From: Zygnema cylindricum
Taxonomy: Eukaryota; Streptophyta; Zygnematophyceae; Zygnematales; Zygnemataceae
Length of the DNA: 42,652 bases
Direction: 5' to 3'
Assembly (NCBI GenBank): GCA_037447655.1
Contig: JBBHKE010000712.1
Coordinates: 126,001-168,652, forward strand
Notes under the pieces: generated by a model
What the model saw: the letters and a program-made list of their open reading frames with translations, nothing else
What the model was told of the DNA's origin: nothing
Databases searched by the model: none
Made by a program: the position numbers and the translations under genes
Part shown: positions 8,141 through 17,911 of the stretch, in pieces
Numbering within the stretch: the stretch's first letter is position 1
Layout of the letters: each line of letters opens with the position of its first letter

Positions 8141-9447
8141 TGTTGTTCTTTGGTCTAAAATAGACCGCAGAAGCAACCCAAACTATCATGCAAAAAGCTA
8201 AGCAAAGCTAGGCCAATGAACAATCATTTGAAATGCATCCTCCATATGCAACAAACAACATTTAGGGTTTTATGGAATAATCAACATAAATAAACCCTAT
8301 GACAACATCTAAGGTTTGATGGAATAATCGACATAAACAAACCCTAGGACAAATGCATAAACAATGCATATCAAACATATATAAAATAACATAAATAAAT
8401 AATAACAAACAAATGCATCACACATAAACAAAAGTATAATCAAAGTATAATCATATAATCATTATATCATTCAAAGTGCATGACCTAATCGGCACCCTAA
8501 AAGTCTACATCTTCGGTCCCTACTTTTCATGCTAAGCATTGATGATTAATTCTTAACAAAGCTCATTCCTATATATACACTTGTGAGCTGTCAACGAATC
8601 ACAAAGTGTCAAAATAACCAACGTAAATTACGTAACTGTCATTAAGTCATATTTAACCATAATAGCCAATTACTAAGAAACACTAATCGTAAGCGTACAC
8701 CTGAAAGTCAAGCAATCGTAAGCGTACACTTGTCTACAAGTACGACATCGTACACACACAAATTAAACTATCGAAAACCCTAATTGATCACTTAAAATAT
8801 AAACATCATAATCAACTCTAATTTATTAATACATATACGACAAGAAAATGTTTCTTCAAATATTTACACCGACGCATCCATAAATCCGCGTCATAAGTGA
8901 CAACTTCCTAAGTCATTTGTCGATAAGTCCACGTAGTGAACCGACATCGCATATGTACGGTCCACTTAATAACACGTCATCAAACAATACGATCCCTTGG
9001 AAATATCGGCGGACGTCGTCCGCCCTCCACGTGTAGCTCGAACCACTGCCGAAATTAAACCGTACTATCTAAATCCTGTTCGTATGAAACCACGTACTTC
9101 GCCGTAAATCTCACGTGTCAAATACGACGCTCCGTACCGGCGGCGTCACATTTAATAAATGCGGTTCTGTCGCATTATGTTTCGTATGGCCGGCGTACTT
9201 TTTCAAACCCTTCGAATATTTCAAATCAAATCGCGAAGCGATCCGCCGTCCATTTTTATTTCGCATTCCGTATTTTTCGTACGCTTCTTCGCGTCACTTA
9301 ATTTGTACTTTTACGTCACCTTAAAATCATCCGTACAATTACCCCCCAATCCACAAATCCATTTGAACCACCATATTACATCCGGTTACTAAGTATGCGA
9401 ACACGCGAGCGCACGCATGTACGAAAATGAATCTTCCAAAAACAACA
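8141..9447 (-). repeat. 5' LTR of the non-autonomous element
   Basis: 1307 bp. From 8821 onward it is identical line by line to 6541 onward of the other LTR (offset 2280). The few differences cluster in the first 660 bp. Confidence 0.93.
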
Positions 9448-9452
9448 GGTAA
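9448..9452. repeat. target-site duplication GGTAA, right copy
   Basis: Exact repeat of 5855-5859. Confidence 0.9.
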
Positions 9453-9775
9453 CTCATGGTTTGAGAGACAAAAAGTGAACTCATTAATGATGAAACTACC
9501 TGAAGAGTATGGGAATATCATTATCCAATTGCAGGATATAGGAGATAGCAATTAGAATTGGGATGACACAGTGGGAATGATTTTAGTGAAAGAAAGCACC
9601 ATAGAGCTTAGCGAGGGAGTCCAAGTATTCAAGCATTGTTTGCAAGAGATGATTGGCGAAAGCGTGATGAGGAGAGAGGGAAATATCCCTATGGAAACTT
9701 TGGTGGAAGAGGACAAGGAGGTGGCAGATTTGATAGACAGGGGAGAGGAAAGGAGGAACAAATTCATTTAACTAA
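9453..9775 (+). pseudogene. copia gag, 3' part (element B)
   Basis: After the nested element, gag continues with K-V-N-S-L-M-M-K-L-P-E-E-Y, then a stop (tag near 9553), then W-D-D-T-V-G-M-I-L-V-K-E-S-T-I-E. The same block is found in the gag at 36.3-36.6 kb as N-C-L-L-M-R-L-P-N-E-F and V-G-M-I-L-V-R-E-N-T-I-E-I. It is followed by a charged, Gly/Arg-rich tail. No zinc knuckle is left: the sequence runs into a foreign LTR fragment at about 9776. Confidence 0.7.
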
Positions 9776-10457
9776 AATTGTATACGGTTTGCATAGATAC
9801 AGTTTTATGAAAGTACGAATTACGACACTTTTTCAAAACGAATACCACGCATTTTGTTTTGACAGCGAAACAAATATCGCGCAAGTATTTATAACGGCTA
9901 AGATTGCGTCCCGCTGCAAATCCAACGGCGCACATCATCGCCAAAATCACGGAGTGGTCGCTTTGGCGTTTTGTGACGTGGCATGACCTGGAGCCACGTG
10001 GAGAGATGACATTCAGTCATAAGAATTCCGAGGAATGTACGGACGAGTGAAAAGCAGACACGCGTCTGCTTAAATAGCCTTGTCGTACATAGGCCGTACA
10101 AAAGGTACACCGACAGTAGTATTTTTTGGCACGGTACAGTAATGTGATTGGTCCCTACTTCAGTACATAGAAGTTATTAGAGGGAATCAGAACTTAGAAA
10201 ATTTTGGTAGGTAGTCATCTCTCTCTTTGAGAGTTTGTACAAATTGGCATTTTTACTGCCTCATAACTTATCGGCTGGTTGGCCGTTTTCAGTGATTCTT
10301 TTTGCTACGGACTCAGGGGAGTCAGGCTGCATAGGGTTGTAGTCAAACTGTCATTTTGCCTTCTTGTACTGCAGTGGTTATGGCTTGAAGTGGGTTAGTT
10401 AAATACTTTCTAGAGGCTTTCTGTATTCTGTGGTCCAATGGAGGACACAGAATTGCA
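9776..10457 (+). repeat. 5'-truncated LTR fragment of a family C-like copia element
   Basis: Similar to the sense strand of LTR C (37106-38139): matching stretches around 'gcgaaacaaatat..gcaagtatttat', the G-box ccacgtgg near 9993, five GTACs at about 10085-10165, the box cagtgattctttttgc (10290-10305), and the terminal hairpin attctgtg (10425-10432)/cacagaat (10446-10453). It ends ...ATTGCA like LTR C. The first third is missing. It joins RT sequence directly with no primer site, so it marks a deletion or recombination inside element B. Confidence 0.65.
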
Positions 10458-10936
10458 ATTACAAACTAAAACGAAATCTTAGAAGCCGCTTTGATATAAA
10501 AGATCTCGACGAAGCAAAGTATATTTTGGGAATTCAGATGGAAAAAGATAGAGGGATTAGGATTATAACACTAACTCACAAAGAAGCAATCGGTAATATG
10601 CTAGAAAAATTTCAGATGGAAAAAACAAAAGGATGTACTACTCCGATAGATCTGAAGAAAGTGTTTGAGGAGATTGAAGAGAGAGGAATATTGATCATTA
10701 ATGATGAGATGGATGAGATAGAAATAAAATTTATGGAAAATATCCCTTATCGGCAGATTGTTGGAAGTTTAATCTTTTTTATGAACTGTACCTGTCCGGA
10801 TATAGCTGCACTTGTAGGGGTCCTTAGTAGAAGTCTAAATGAACCAAAAAAAAAACTGGGAGGTTGCCAAAAGGGTGATGAGGTATTTGGTGGGGAAAAG
10901 GGAATCGTGGTTGCATTTAGGAGGGGAGCACAGTGA
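10458..10936 (+). pseudogene. copia reverse transcriptase, C-terminal part (element B)
   Basis: The frame from about 10466 reads R-F-D-I-K-D-L-D-E-A-K-Y-I-L-G-I-Q, then the conserved E-A-I-G-N-M-L-E-K-F and I-P-Y-R-Q-I-V-G-S-L blocks and the C-P-D-I-A motif of copia RT. The catalytic Y-V-D-D region lies upstream of the break and is absent. The frame is lost near 10850 by an A-run and the true protein continues in another frame. Related to the RT at 25229-26334 and 26806-27640. Confidence 0.8.
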
Positions 10937-11355
10937 CATCACCGCTTGGAGTGATGCCAGTTTTAGAGATGTGCCTTTAAGGTGGTGTACATTTGGATAA
11001 GTGTTACAAATTGGATCCGATGCATGTTGTTGGAGTAGCAAGCAACAAAAAGTAGTTGCTTAGTCCATTTTGGAGGGTGAATACATGGCTTCCTGTTCTG
11101 GTACCAAAGAATTCATGTGGATTAAATCTCTTATTCAAAAACTTGGGTTCATAAAGTCTAGAACTCAAAATGTTTTTTGTGATAACCGAGCTGCTATCTC
11201 TATTGTTGCTAATCCGAAACATCAGTTCAAAGCTAATCATATGGATATTAGACTAAGCTTTGTCAGAGAGAAGGTTGAAAATAAAATCATTAAACTGGTT
11301 CATAAAAGTGATAGAGAAATGATTGCAGACAAAACGAGTGAATTCCCCTAAGTTA
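10937..11355 (+). pseudogene. copia RNase H remnant (element B)
   Basis: Consecutive pieces in shifted frames: I-T-A-W-S-D-A-S (first acidic residue of RNase H), then G-E-Y-M-A-S-C-S-G-T-K-E, then V-F-C-D-N-R-A-A-I-S-I and H-M-D-I-R-L-S-F-V-R-E-K, ending near K-T-S-E-F-P. These are the standard copia RNase H blocks. A frameshift and stops around 10980-11065 make it non-functional. The polypurine tract and 3' LTR follow within 60 bp. Confidence 0.8.
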
Positions 11356-11405
11356 ATTTATTGAAGAAAAAATTGTGGATTAAAATTGAAAAGTGACTAA
11401 GAATT

Positions 11406-11413
11406 AAGGGGAG
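11406..11413 (+). other. polypurine tract of element B
   Basis: AAGGGGAG directly precedes the TGTTGAAAA start of the 3' LTR. Confidence 0.75.
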
Positions 11414-12300
11414 TGTTGAAAAGAGGTAATTAAATAGTTCACTTCTCTATTTTAGTTTTACTTTAAAGAGAGAGAGTGAGGATCAAAGGCACGCCATGGT
11501 TGCCGCCATATTTGGAATTGGCAGAATTTGAAGTTGAGGATATTTTACCAAAATATTGCCTACGTCGAGATTTGAACCTGGGTCTGTGGTTCACTATGTA
11601 GATGTTAGCTTTACCCACTAAGGCATTACCGAAAATAACACATGTCGGATTTCAAAGGTATATAAACATTAACGCGACGGCTAATTAACACCAAACTAAC
11701 GAATAAGAACAATTCATGCACGTACGCGAATCTGTACCGTGTAAAATATGTTTTGATCGAACGGCCAACATTGTAGCCGTCACTCGAAGTGAGCTTTTGG
11801 CGGCATTCGGAGATTGCGTCAAGCAGTGCCACGTGGCGCCGCATTATTTGATACCGGAGAAGATGGGAGGAGGAACCATGGCTCCTGAATTGAGAGGTGT
11901 CACCTTGTTGACCATGTCGTACAATGGACGTACAATAAGTACATCGCCCATTATACCTTCTTGTAGTATATAGTGTTCATATTGGATGAGGGTTTAGTAG
12001 TAGGTAGTCGTGGGTAGGTAGATCAAGACTTAGTAATATTTAGGTACCTCTCTCTAAGAGAGCTTGAAACTATATAGGTCATCTTTGACCAGCCATAACT
12101 TACTGCCCAGGGGAGCAAATTCAGTGAATTTTTTTGCGTTTGACTCAAGGGAGTCTTGTTCTCATAGTGATGAAGGTGGTCAGAATATTTTTGTGCTTGG
12201 GAGGCACTTATTTAGTGGGAAAGTGGAAGGGGAAAATATTATCCTAGAGGCTTTACATAGGCTGCTCATTCTGTGGGTCAATGGAGACCACAGAATTTCA
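11414..12300 (+). repeat. 3' LTR of copia element B
   Basis: 887 bp, TGTTGAAAA...AATTTCA. Contains the antisense tRNA-like module (11564-11625), G-box ccacgtgg near 11830, GTACs 11918-11942, a TATA-like stretch near 12070, the box 'attcagtgaatttttttgc' (one substitution), and the terminal hairpin attctgtgg (12268-12276)/ccacagaat (12288-12296). Confidence 0.85.
11564..11625 (-). other. tRNA-like module antisense within LTR B (3' copy)
   Basis: Box B-like GGTTCAAATC (11578-11569) and box A-like TTAGTGGGTAAAG on the minus strand. Collinear with 4563-4622, with independent base changes. Confidence 0.45.
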
Positions 12301-13102
12301 ACGTCACAACGTCAAAAAAAAATAAACGTCTACATTGTCGCTATTTTTGTATATCACCAATTGTCAAGAGTAAGTAGTTGTCTATCATCGTCACATTTTT
12401 ACCCATTTCTACAACAATCACATTTCAAAGTAACAATTCATTATCGCTCATTGGAATGCTCTTTAGAGTAGTACGTATAATGTTCACTAAGATATAAAGT
12501 ACATTATCTTTACGAATTACCGATAACATAGGTATACCCCCTTAGCCAAAGTTCCAACAGCATGGGTACAACTTCTTAAGGCAAAGAGAACAAACAAAAA
12601 AGTCAAACCACGAGCCGCCTTCACGTACGTGTGCCCATTTTACACAATGGACTTCCTTCACGTACCCTCTAAAGAGAAACGTAAGGATTCTCTTATAAAG
12701 GCTCAATGCCCGTGTGATAAACTAATGGTTTTTGTATGTCGTTTTCCCATAATATGGGACCTACGACGAGAAAATTGTACGATATACGAAAACTGTGTGA
12801 GAACCAAATTGCATTTCGCGTCCCCGTGAAACTTAGAATGTACTTCTATTTGACGTTATTTTCTCTTCGACCCAATGCCGCATCACACCAACTCATCTTC
12901 AAACTTCTACTGAAACAGACCCACGATTCGATTTTATACGCGCTATTTTTTTCTCTAATTAACACGCGCGTGTACGAAGCAAAATGACGAACATGTATGG
13001 AAAAAAGTATTTTATTCGCTCTATTTCTTTCCCTACTTGACACATGCGTGTACGCAACAAAATGACGAGCATGTATGGAAAAAAAATTGAGGGGTCGCGA
13101 AT
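12301..13102. repeat. diverged long tandem repeat, block 2
   Basis: Continues block 1 after element B. The stretch 'tttcaaagtaacaatt...agtagtacgtataatgttcactaa' (12423-12488) parallels 3650-3725, and 'aaaaaaaattgagggg' (13079-13094) parallels 3209-3226. It also has a local direct repeat: 'gtacg.agcaaaatgacga.catgtatggaaaaaa' occurs near 12972 and 13052. No gene is supported. Confidence 0.45.
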
Positions 13103-14059
13103 TGAAATTATGTGGCCTCTATAGGCTCACATAATATACAACCTATATAAGACCACTAGGATAATGCCTATTTTTTGACTTTCCCACTAGATAAATGCCA
13201 CTTTGGCACACAAATATTTGACCACCCTCAACCTTGTGAGGGCCTGACTCCCTTGAGTGGACTGTAAAAATGAATCACTGAATTTTCTCACCTAAGCTAT
13301 AAATTATATATGGTCAAAGATGGCCTTTAAACATACAAGCTCTCTCAGAGAGAGGCGTCTGGATTTTAATAAGTACTAGTATGCCTAATCAATGGTACCT
13401 ACTACTAAACCCCAGACCAATATGAAGACTGTAGAGTATTAGAAGGTAGAATGGCCAATGTAATTATTGTACGACCATTGTATGGCATGGCTTTCCAAGT
13501 GATGCTTGTCAGATCGGGAGCCATGGTTCCTCCTCCCATCTTATTCGGTATCCAATTTTATGTTGCCACGTGGCATCGCGTGATGCTATCTCCAAAAGCC
13601 GCCAAAAATTCCATTCTGGTTTGGCGGCTGCAGAAGTAGCGTCCGATCAAGTATATTTACCTTGTTGCGATTCATGTTTGTGCATCTTGTCCGTCGGTTC
13701 ACCTGCGTCTCTTTGTCAGTTTGTTCCGTTAAATGAAGTAGCTGCCACGTCTCTTTGTTTGTTTGTTCCGTTAAATGAAGTAGCCGCCGCGTCGCTGTTT
13801 ATTACATTATCACACCCAGTATATGTATTTTTTCTACAACGACTTAGCGGATAGGGCGGCAAGCTACTCTGGACTATATAGGACACAGGATGAAAATCCG
13901 GGCCGGTCTAACCTTTTTGGTAAAGTGACCATTCGTCTTTTGCTTAAATCTGCCACCTTGGCCACCAATGAGGCAACCCATGGTTTCCTTCTCTTAACCT
14001 CTCTCTCTCTCAAAATTCTAACAAAATAGAAGTTTAACTATGAATTACCCTTTTGAACA
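13103..14059 (-). repeat. 3' LTR of copia element D
   Basis: 957 bp, TGAAATTATG...TTTTGAACA on the plus strand. Holds the G-box gccacgtggc near 13564 and leader hairpins: attatgtg (13107-13114)/cacataat (13128-13135); tgcca (13196-13200)/tggca (13204-13208); ccctca (13225-13230)/tgaggg (13237-13242). It is longer than its partner partly because of a 42-bp tandem duplication at 13706-13789. Collinear with 40308-41234. Confidence 0.85.
13706..13789. repeat. 42-bp tandem duplication in the 3' LTR of D
   Basis: Two adjacent copies (13706-13747, 13748-13789) of a unit starting cgtctctttg and ending in gtagc(t/c)gcc(a/g). The partner LTR has one copy (about 40930-40973), so the duplication arose on this side after insertion. 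Confidence 0.75.
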
Positions 14060-14430
14060 CTCCCTTTAATTCTTGATCACTTTTCAATTTTAATACACAA
14101 TATTTTTTGCAAAAACATAATTTAGAAGAAAGTACCGGTTTGGTAATCATGTCTCTAATCTTTTCATTATCTGATTTATAAACCAACTTAATAATTTTAT
14201 TTTCAACCTTTTCCATGACAAAGCTTAGTCTGATATCCATATGTTTTGCTTTGATGTGATGTTTTGGGTTAGCTATAATAGAGATAGCAACTTGATTGTC
14301 AGAAAACACATTATGAGTTCTGAACTTCATAAATCTAAGTTCCTCAAGAAGAGACTCCACCCACATCAACTCTTTAGTGGCACCACCAAAAGCCATGTAC
14401 TCAACCTCCTTAGTGGACTGAGCTAATATT
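14060..14430 (-). pseudogene. copia RNase H remnant (element D)
   Basis: The minus frame contains A-F-G-G-A-T-K-E-L-M-W-V-E-S-L, V-F-S-D-N-Q-V-A-I-S-I (acidic SDN motif) and K-A-K-H-M-D-I-R-L-S-F-V-M-E-K, the C-terminal blocks of copia RNase H, and reads on into the LTR. The polypurine-like tract at 14060-14068 (minus ...AAAGGGAG) abuts the LTR. The upstream part of the domain (14431-14600) is fragmented by stops. Confidence 0.8.
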
Positions 14431-15640
14431 TTTTGTTGCTAACTACTTCAACAACATGCACTATATCCAATTTGCAATATATATCCAGTTGTGCATCGCC
14501 ATAAGTGACATCACTCTATATAGTGATTTTAGTATGTTCCCCTCCCAAATGTAACCACAATTTCATTGTGCCCACAAGATATCGCATCACCCTTTTGATT
14601 GCCTCATAATCTCTCTTTCACGGTTCATTTAGAATTCTTACAATGACACCTAAAGCGGCAGCTATATTTGACCAAGTGTAGATTATAAAGTAGATTAAAT
14701 TCCTTTGCAATCTGCCGATAAGGGATGTTTTACATAAACCTTCTCTCTTTCTCATCCATATTTTCATCAATAATCAACATTCTTCCCTCTTTATTCCCCT
14801 TTGATGTTTTCTCTAGATCAATGGGAGTAGTACATCCATTTGCCTTGTCCATCTGAAATTTTCTAACATATTTCCAATAGCTTCTTTATGACTAAGGGTA
14901 TTTATTCTTTTCTCTTTGTCTCTTTCTATGCGAATTCCCAAAATATATTTTGTCTCACCGAGGTCTTTCATATCAAACGTATTTCTAAGATATTGTTTTA
15001 ATTTTTTAATCTTATCTAAAGATTTACTTAGGACTAACAAGTCACCCACATAAATAGCAATAAATATCAGTTTATTTTCTTCTTCAAATACATACATGGA
15101 ATGATCTAAACCATTTTCGATATACTTGAACTAGTCTGAAATTTGTCTAGTTTAATATGTCATTGCTGCGAGGCGTGCTTAAGGCCATAAATTGATTTTA
15201 TCAGTTTGCACACCTTGCTTTTTTCCCCATTTTCCACGAATCCTTCCATATGCCTCATGTAAATTTCTTCCTTCAATTCTCCGTGGAAGAAGGCAGTTCT
15301 GATTTCGATTTGGTAGATTTCCATATCCTGACCGAAGGAAGTTGACTACCGGTGCAAATATTATTTTATAGTCTATGCCCTCTTTGCGAGTATAACCTTC
15401 AGCAAACCAATCTAGCCTTGTATCTCTCAATGTTATTATCTACGTTTAGATAAAATTTAAAAACCCACTTATATCCAATTAGTTTTCGGTCTTGTGGACA
15501 ATCTACCAACTCCCATGTATTAGCTTCCATAATGAAAGTTGTTTCCTCATTTATGGCAGTTATCCATCGGCTATTTTCATGAGTATTTATAGCCACTAAG
15601 TATGTTTGAGGCTCATCCGGATGAGAGATTTTCATGATTG
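14431..15640 (-). pseudogene. copia reverse transcriptase remnant (element D), active site YVGD
   Basis: Pieces in order on the minus strand: W-E-L-V-D-C-P and G-Y-K-W-V-F-K-F (RT start, 15399-15560); R-K-E-G-I-D-Y (about 15360-15385); the finger/palm block I-A-I-Y-V-G-D-L-L-V-L at about 15039-15065; M-K-D-L-G-E-T-K-Y-I-L-G-I near 14940-14980; and E-A-I-G-N-M-L-E-N-F. The catalytic YVDD has become YVGD, losing one of the two metal-binding aspartates. Stops and frameshifts separate the blocks. Confidence 0.8.
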
Positions 15641-16784
15641 GTTATTCACTTGTCTTTCTTGGAGACGTTTGCTACTTTTTCTTCCCCCTTCAAAATTTGA
15701 CGCCCGTATGGAAGGCATCCTCGGGTTTTGTTTAGGGGGATTTTCAGCCTTTCTTTCTCTCAATTCCGATATCCAATCAAGTGCTTCACCGGTTTCCATT
15801 TGTATTAATGATTATCTCGGATGTTGTTATTTCCTCATTTTTCTTTGGTAAATCTTCAGATTCATGTTTTTCTCCATCTTCTTTCTCATTTATTCCAATG
15901 TTAGAATCAGAAAATTCATTGGGTACAAATCTGACTTTATCCTCTTTACTATATTTGAATAGAATTATGAACTTTCCTTTATCCATTACCACTATGTGTT
16001 TCACCAAAATTATGTCACTCTTCATAAGATCACAAGCTTGGTAACCTTTAGTGTTTTCATCATAGCCTACAAGATATTCCGGTTTCCGTCTTCGCTCTAA
16101 CCTCCATTTAGTTTTATCATAGTCTAAACTATAGACTTGACTTTCAAACACTCTTAAGCTAGACAAATATGGTTTTCTTCCTATCCATTGTCATAAGGGG
16201 TTTTTTCCTTATTTGTCAAAGTTAAGATTATATTTTTAATGAAGTTAGAATAGTTTATAGCCTCTGCCCAAAACTTCATTCCTATCCTCTTATTAGTTAG
16301 CATACTTTTGGACATATCCCTAGAGTTTTGTTTACTCGTTCTACTACTTCATTCTGCTCCGAATTGTTTACTTTTTCTGCACTCGATTCTACTCCAAATT
16401 GTAAAGGACAATTATTTCATGATGAATTCCTTCCATTTTAAGAAACTCTTCAAAATCCCTTGAGGTGTATTCTTTCCCATTATCACTTCATATTTCTTTT
16501 ATTGACGTCTCAGATAATTTTTCGCTCGATACATTATATTTTTGTAGTATCCTTATACTTTCGAATTATGTTTGAGTAAGTAAACCTTAGTGTATCTAGA
16601 TGAGTCATCTATTATATTTATCATATATCTTTTTCTCCCATATGAAGCATTTTTAGGAGGTCCCCAAACATCAGTGTGTATTAGATTCAATTTTCTTTCT
16701 TCATCAATGTGTATTAGATCCTATATTTTCTCTTTTCTGAATGTGGATGCCTTTTATAATGGAAGTCAATGAATCATCCTTTTG
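15641..16784 (-). pseudogene. copia integrase remnant (element D), cut by the chromovirus
   Basis: The frame at 15786-16166 is the integrase C-terminal region: L-V-G-Y-D-E-N-T-K-G-Y, then D-K-G-K-F-I-I-L-F-K-Y. Upstream, to 16784, the integrase core survives only as short frames with stops. The sequence then breaks at 16784 and resumes at 38404/38409 beyond the chromovirus. Confidence 0.7.
16780..16784. repeat. target-site duplication of the chromovirus, left copy (TTTTG)
   Basis: TTTTG at 16780-16784 matches CTTTG at 38404-38408 at four of five positions. Confidence 0.7.
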
Positions 16785-17252
16785 TGTAAAAGGGGACAAA
16801 GTAAACCACAACACACCCCAATGCACAAGGGAAAGACTCTAAGGATCTCCTCGTAGCAACAGCAACAGTAGACAGCACATATGGATAAAGGTTGAGCTTT
16901 ATTATTCGGAAAAAGATTACAAGGTGAAAGCTCGCTGTGAAGGTCTACTCAAAAGATTCTCCTGTTGACAAGGTTCACTGCACTATTTAAACTTATCAGT
17001 TAGTCAACAAGGTACTATCCCTATGTACATGTAAACCTTCTCTGTCAACCACGATCTATCCAACTATCTTCTAGAACAATGTAGTCAAATCTACATTCTG
17101 TGGCGTTGCTATACTACTACGCTGCGTTGCTATGTTACAATACTAAGTTGCTATGCTGCGACCCTTTGTCGTCACAGCTGTGCTACTCTGAACCGCAACT
17201 ACAACAGCCTTGTCCCTAACAATAGTGTACAATTCTTTGTAACCCTATTACA
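16785..17252 (-). repeat. 3' LTR of the chromovirus
   Basis: 468 bp, TGTAAAAGGGG...CCCTATTACA. Matches 23533-23753 and then 38140-38403. The minus strand shows a TATA-like GTTTAAATAG (about 16983-16992) and AATAAA (16903-16898). The U3 carries imperfect repeats of 'gttgctatg' and 'gctgcg' (17102-17162). Confidence 0.88.
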
Positions 17253-17262
17253 AAGCCTCTTA

Positions 17263-17871
17263 CTAAGAATTCAGCATCCCGCTGAACCTCACTTTCTCAA
17301 GGGAACTGAAATTGATGGAGTATCCCGTATGTCTCCTCACGGTACTCCTCGAATTCTTGGCGTAGCGTGTCAATTGACTTTGGAGCTGCTCGCATCGAGT
17401 CTCCAGCTGCGCAATGTGATGGTGCGCCGCTGCCAAGCGTCTCCGGGTGATTCGCTCCCGAACATGGTCCTCCCCTACCTCCGGTGCAGCCGCTTGTGCT
17501 TCGAGTTGCACCGGAATGACCGCCGGTGCACATGCTCTGGGTGCTTCGATTTGTTGTGCTCTTTTTATTTCCTCATTCGCCGGTTCCCACCGAGGTACCA
17601 TCCTCAATTTGAAAGAAACGTGTTTCCTGGCAGCTCGAGCTTGGTGCAAGGAATTTTTCCGGCCCAGCTTGAGTGCCCGTACCTCGGGTGTGACTTCAAC
17701 CCGAGAGATGATGTCGTGAAGACGGACATCCCATGGGTGATATTGGCGGAGCAGCCCCGGAACATCCACCTCGTACGGATAGTGGTCTTCTGCCACTTTT
17801 AGAAATGATAGGGCATGAGGGTTTAATTGCACATAACCCCTATGGCTATTCCCTAAGTCCTTCGTCCTCAT
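17263..17871 (-). CDS. extra 3' ORF of the chromovirus, unknown function (part 2, 202 aa)
   Basis: Located between the chromodomain end and the 3' LTR, same strand as pol. The 202-residue frame starts MRTKDLGNSHRGY. It has a central basic stretch (L-K-L-G-R-K-N, A-R-A-A-R-K-H-V) and an Ala/Pro-rich linker. The C-terminal part, R-R-L-A-A-A-H-H-H-I-A-Q-L-E-T-R-C-E-Q-L, looks like a coiled coil. No protease, RNase H or transmembrane envelope signature is visible. The preceding frame (17912-18250) probably belongs to the same protein, because in another frame L-E-F-H-E-D-E-G-L-R-E bridges the two; a frameshift and stop separate them now. Plant gypsy elements are known to carry additional ORFs downstream of pol, but I do not recognise this family. 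The start is provisional. Confidence 0.45.
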   Translation of the reverse strand: MRTKDLGNSHRGYVQLNPHALSFLKVAEDHYPYEVDVPGLLRQYHPWDVRLHDIISRVEVTPEVRALKLGRKNSLHQARAARKHVSFKLRMVPRWEPANEEIKRAQQIEAPRACAPAVIPVQLEAQAAAPEVGEDHVRERITRRRLAAAHHHIAQLETRCEQLQSQLTRYAKNSRSTVRRHTGYSINFSSLEKVRFSGMLNS

Positions 17872-17911
17872 GAAATTCTAGGACGGGTGGGATGGCACGC
17901 TGGCCGGGATA

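Larger units (their letters stand above)
5860..9447 (-). mobile_element. young non-autonomous LTR retrotransposon (no coding capacity)
   Basis: It has two direct LTRs (5860-7167, 1308 bp; 8141-9447, 1307 bp), each TGTTGTT...AACAACA. Its internal region is 973 bp with no gag or pol. A primer site lies beside the right LTR, a polypurine tract beside the left LTR, and GGTAA duplications flank it. PBS position fixes the orientation as minus. By eye the LTRs differ at about six substitutions and one indel (about 0.5%), so the insertion is recent compared with the gag it interrupts. The gag resumes correctly after removing the element and one GGTAA. It must have been mobilised by proteins from another element; no autonomous partner with this LTR is in the window. 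The LTRs are long for a TRIM and the interior short for a LARD. Confidence 0.93.
4412..12300 (+). mobile_element. Ty1/copia element B, degenerate, with a nested element
   Basis: The LTRs are at 4412-5274 and 11414-12300 in direct orientation, enclosing gag (split by the insertion at 5860-9447), an LTR fragment of another family (9776-10457), and RT and RNase H remnants. Protease and integrase are missing. The 5' LTR end, primer site and first gag codons are also deleted at 5274/5275. Flanking 5-mers AAGCA and ACGTC do not form a target duplication. The flanks on both sides belong to the same diverged tandem array, which supports a single insertion. Confidence 0.75.

Noticed and set aside
4412-12300. 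5-bp target duplication for element B
   Set aside because: AAGCA and ACGTC do not match; the nearby word 'ttcaacgt' on both sides (4389 and 12297) is not adjacent to both LTR ends.
17329-17802. 157-codon plus-strand ORF
   Set aside because: Antisense shadow of the 202-residue minus-strand ORF in the chromovirus.
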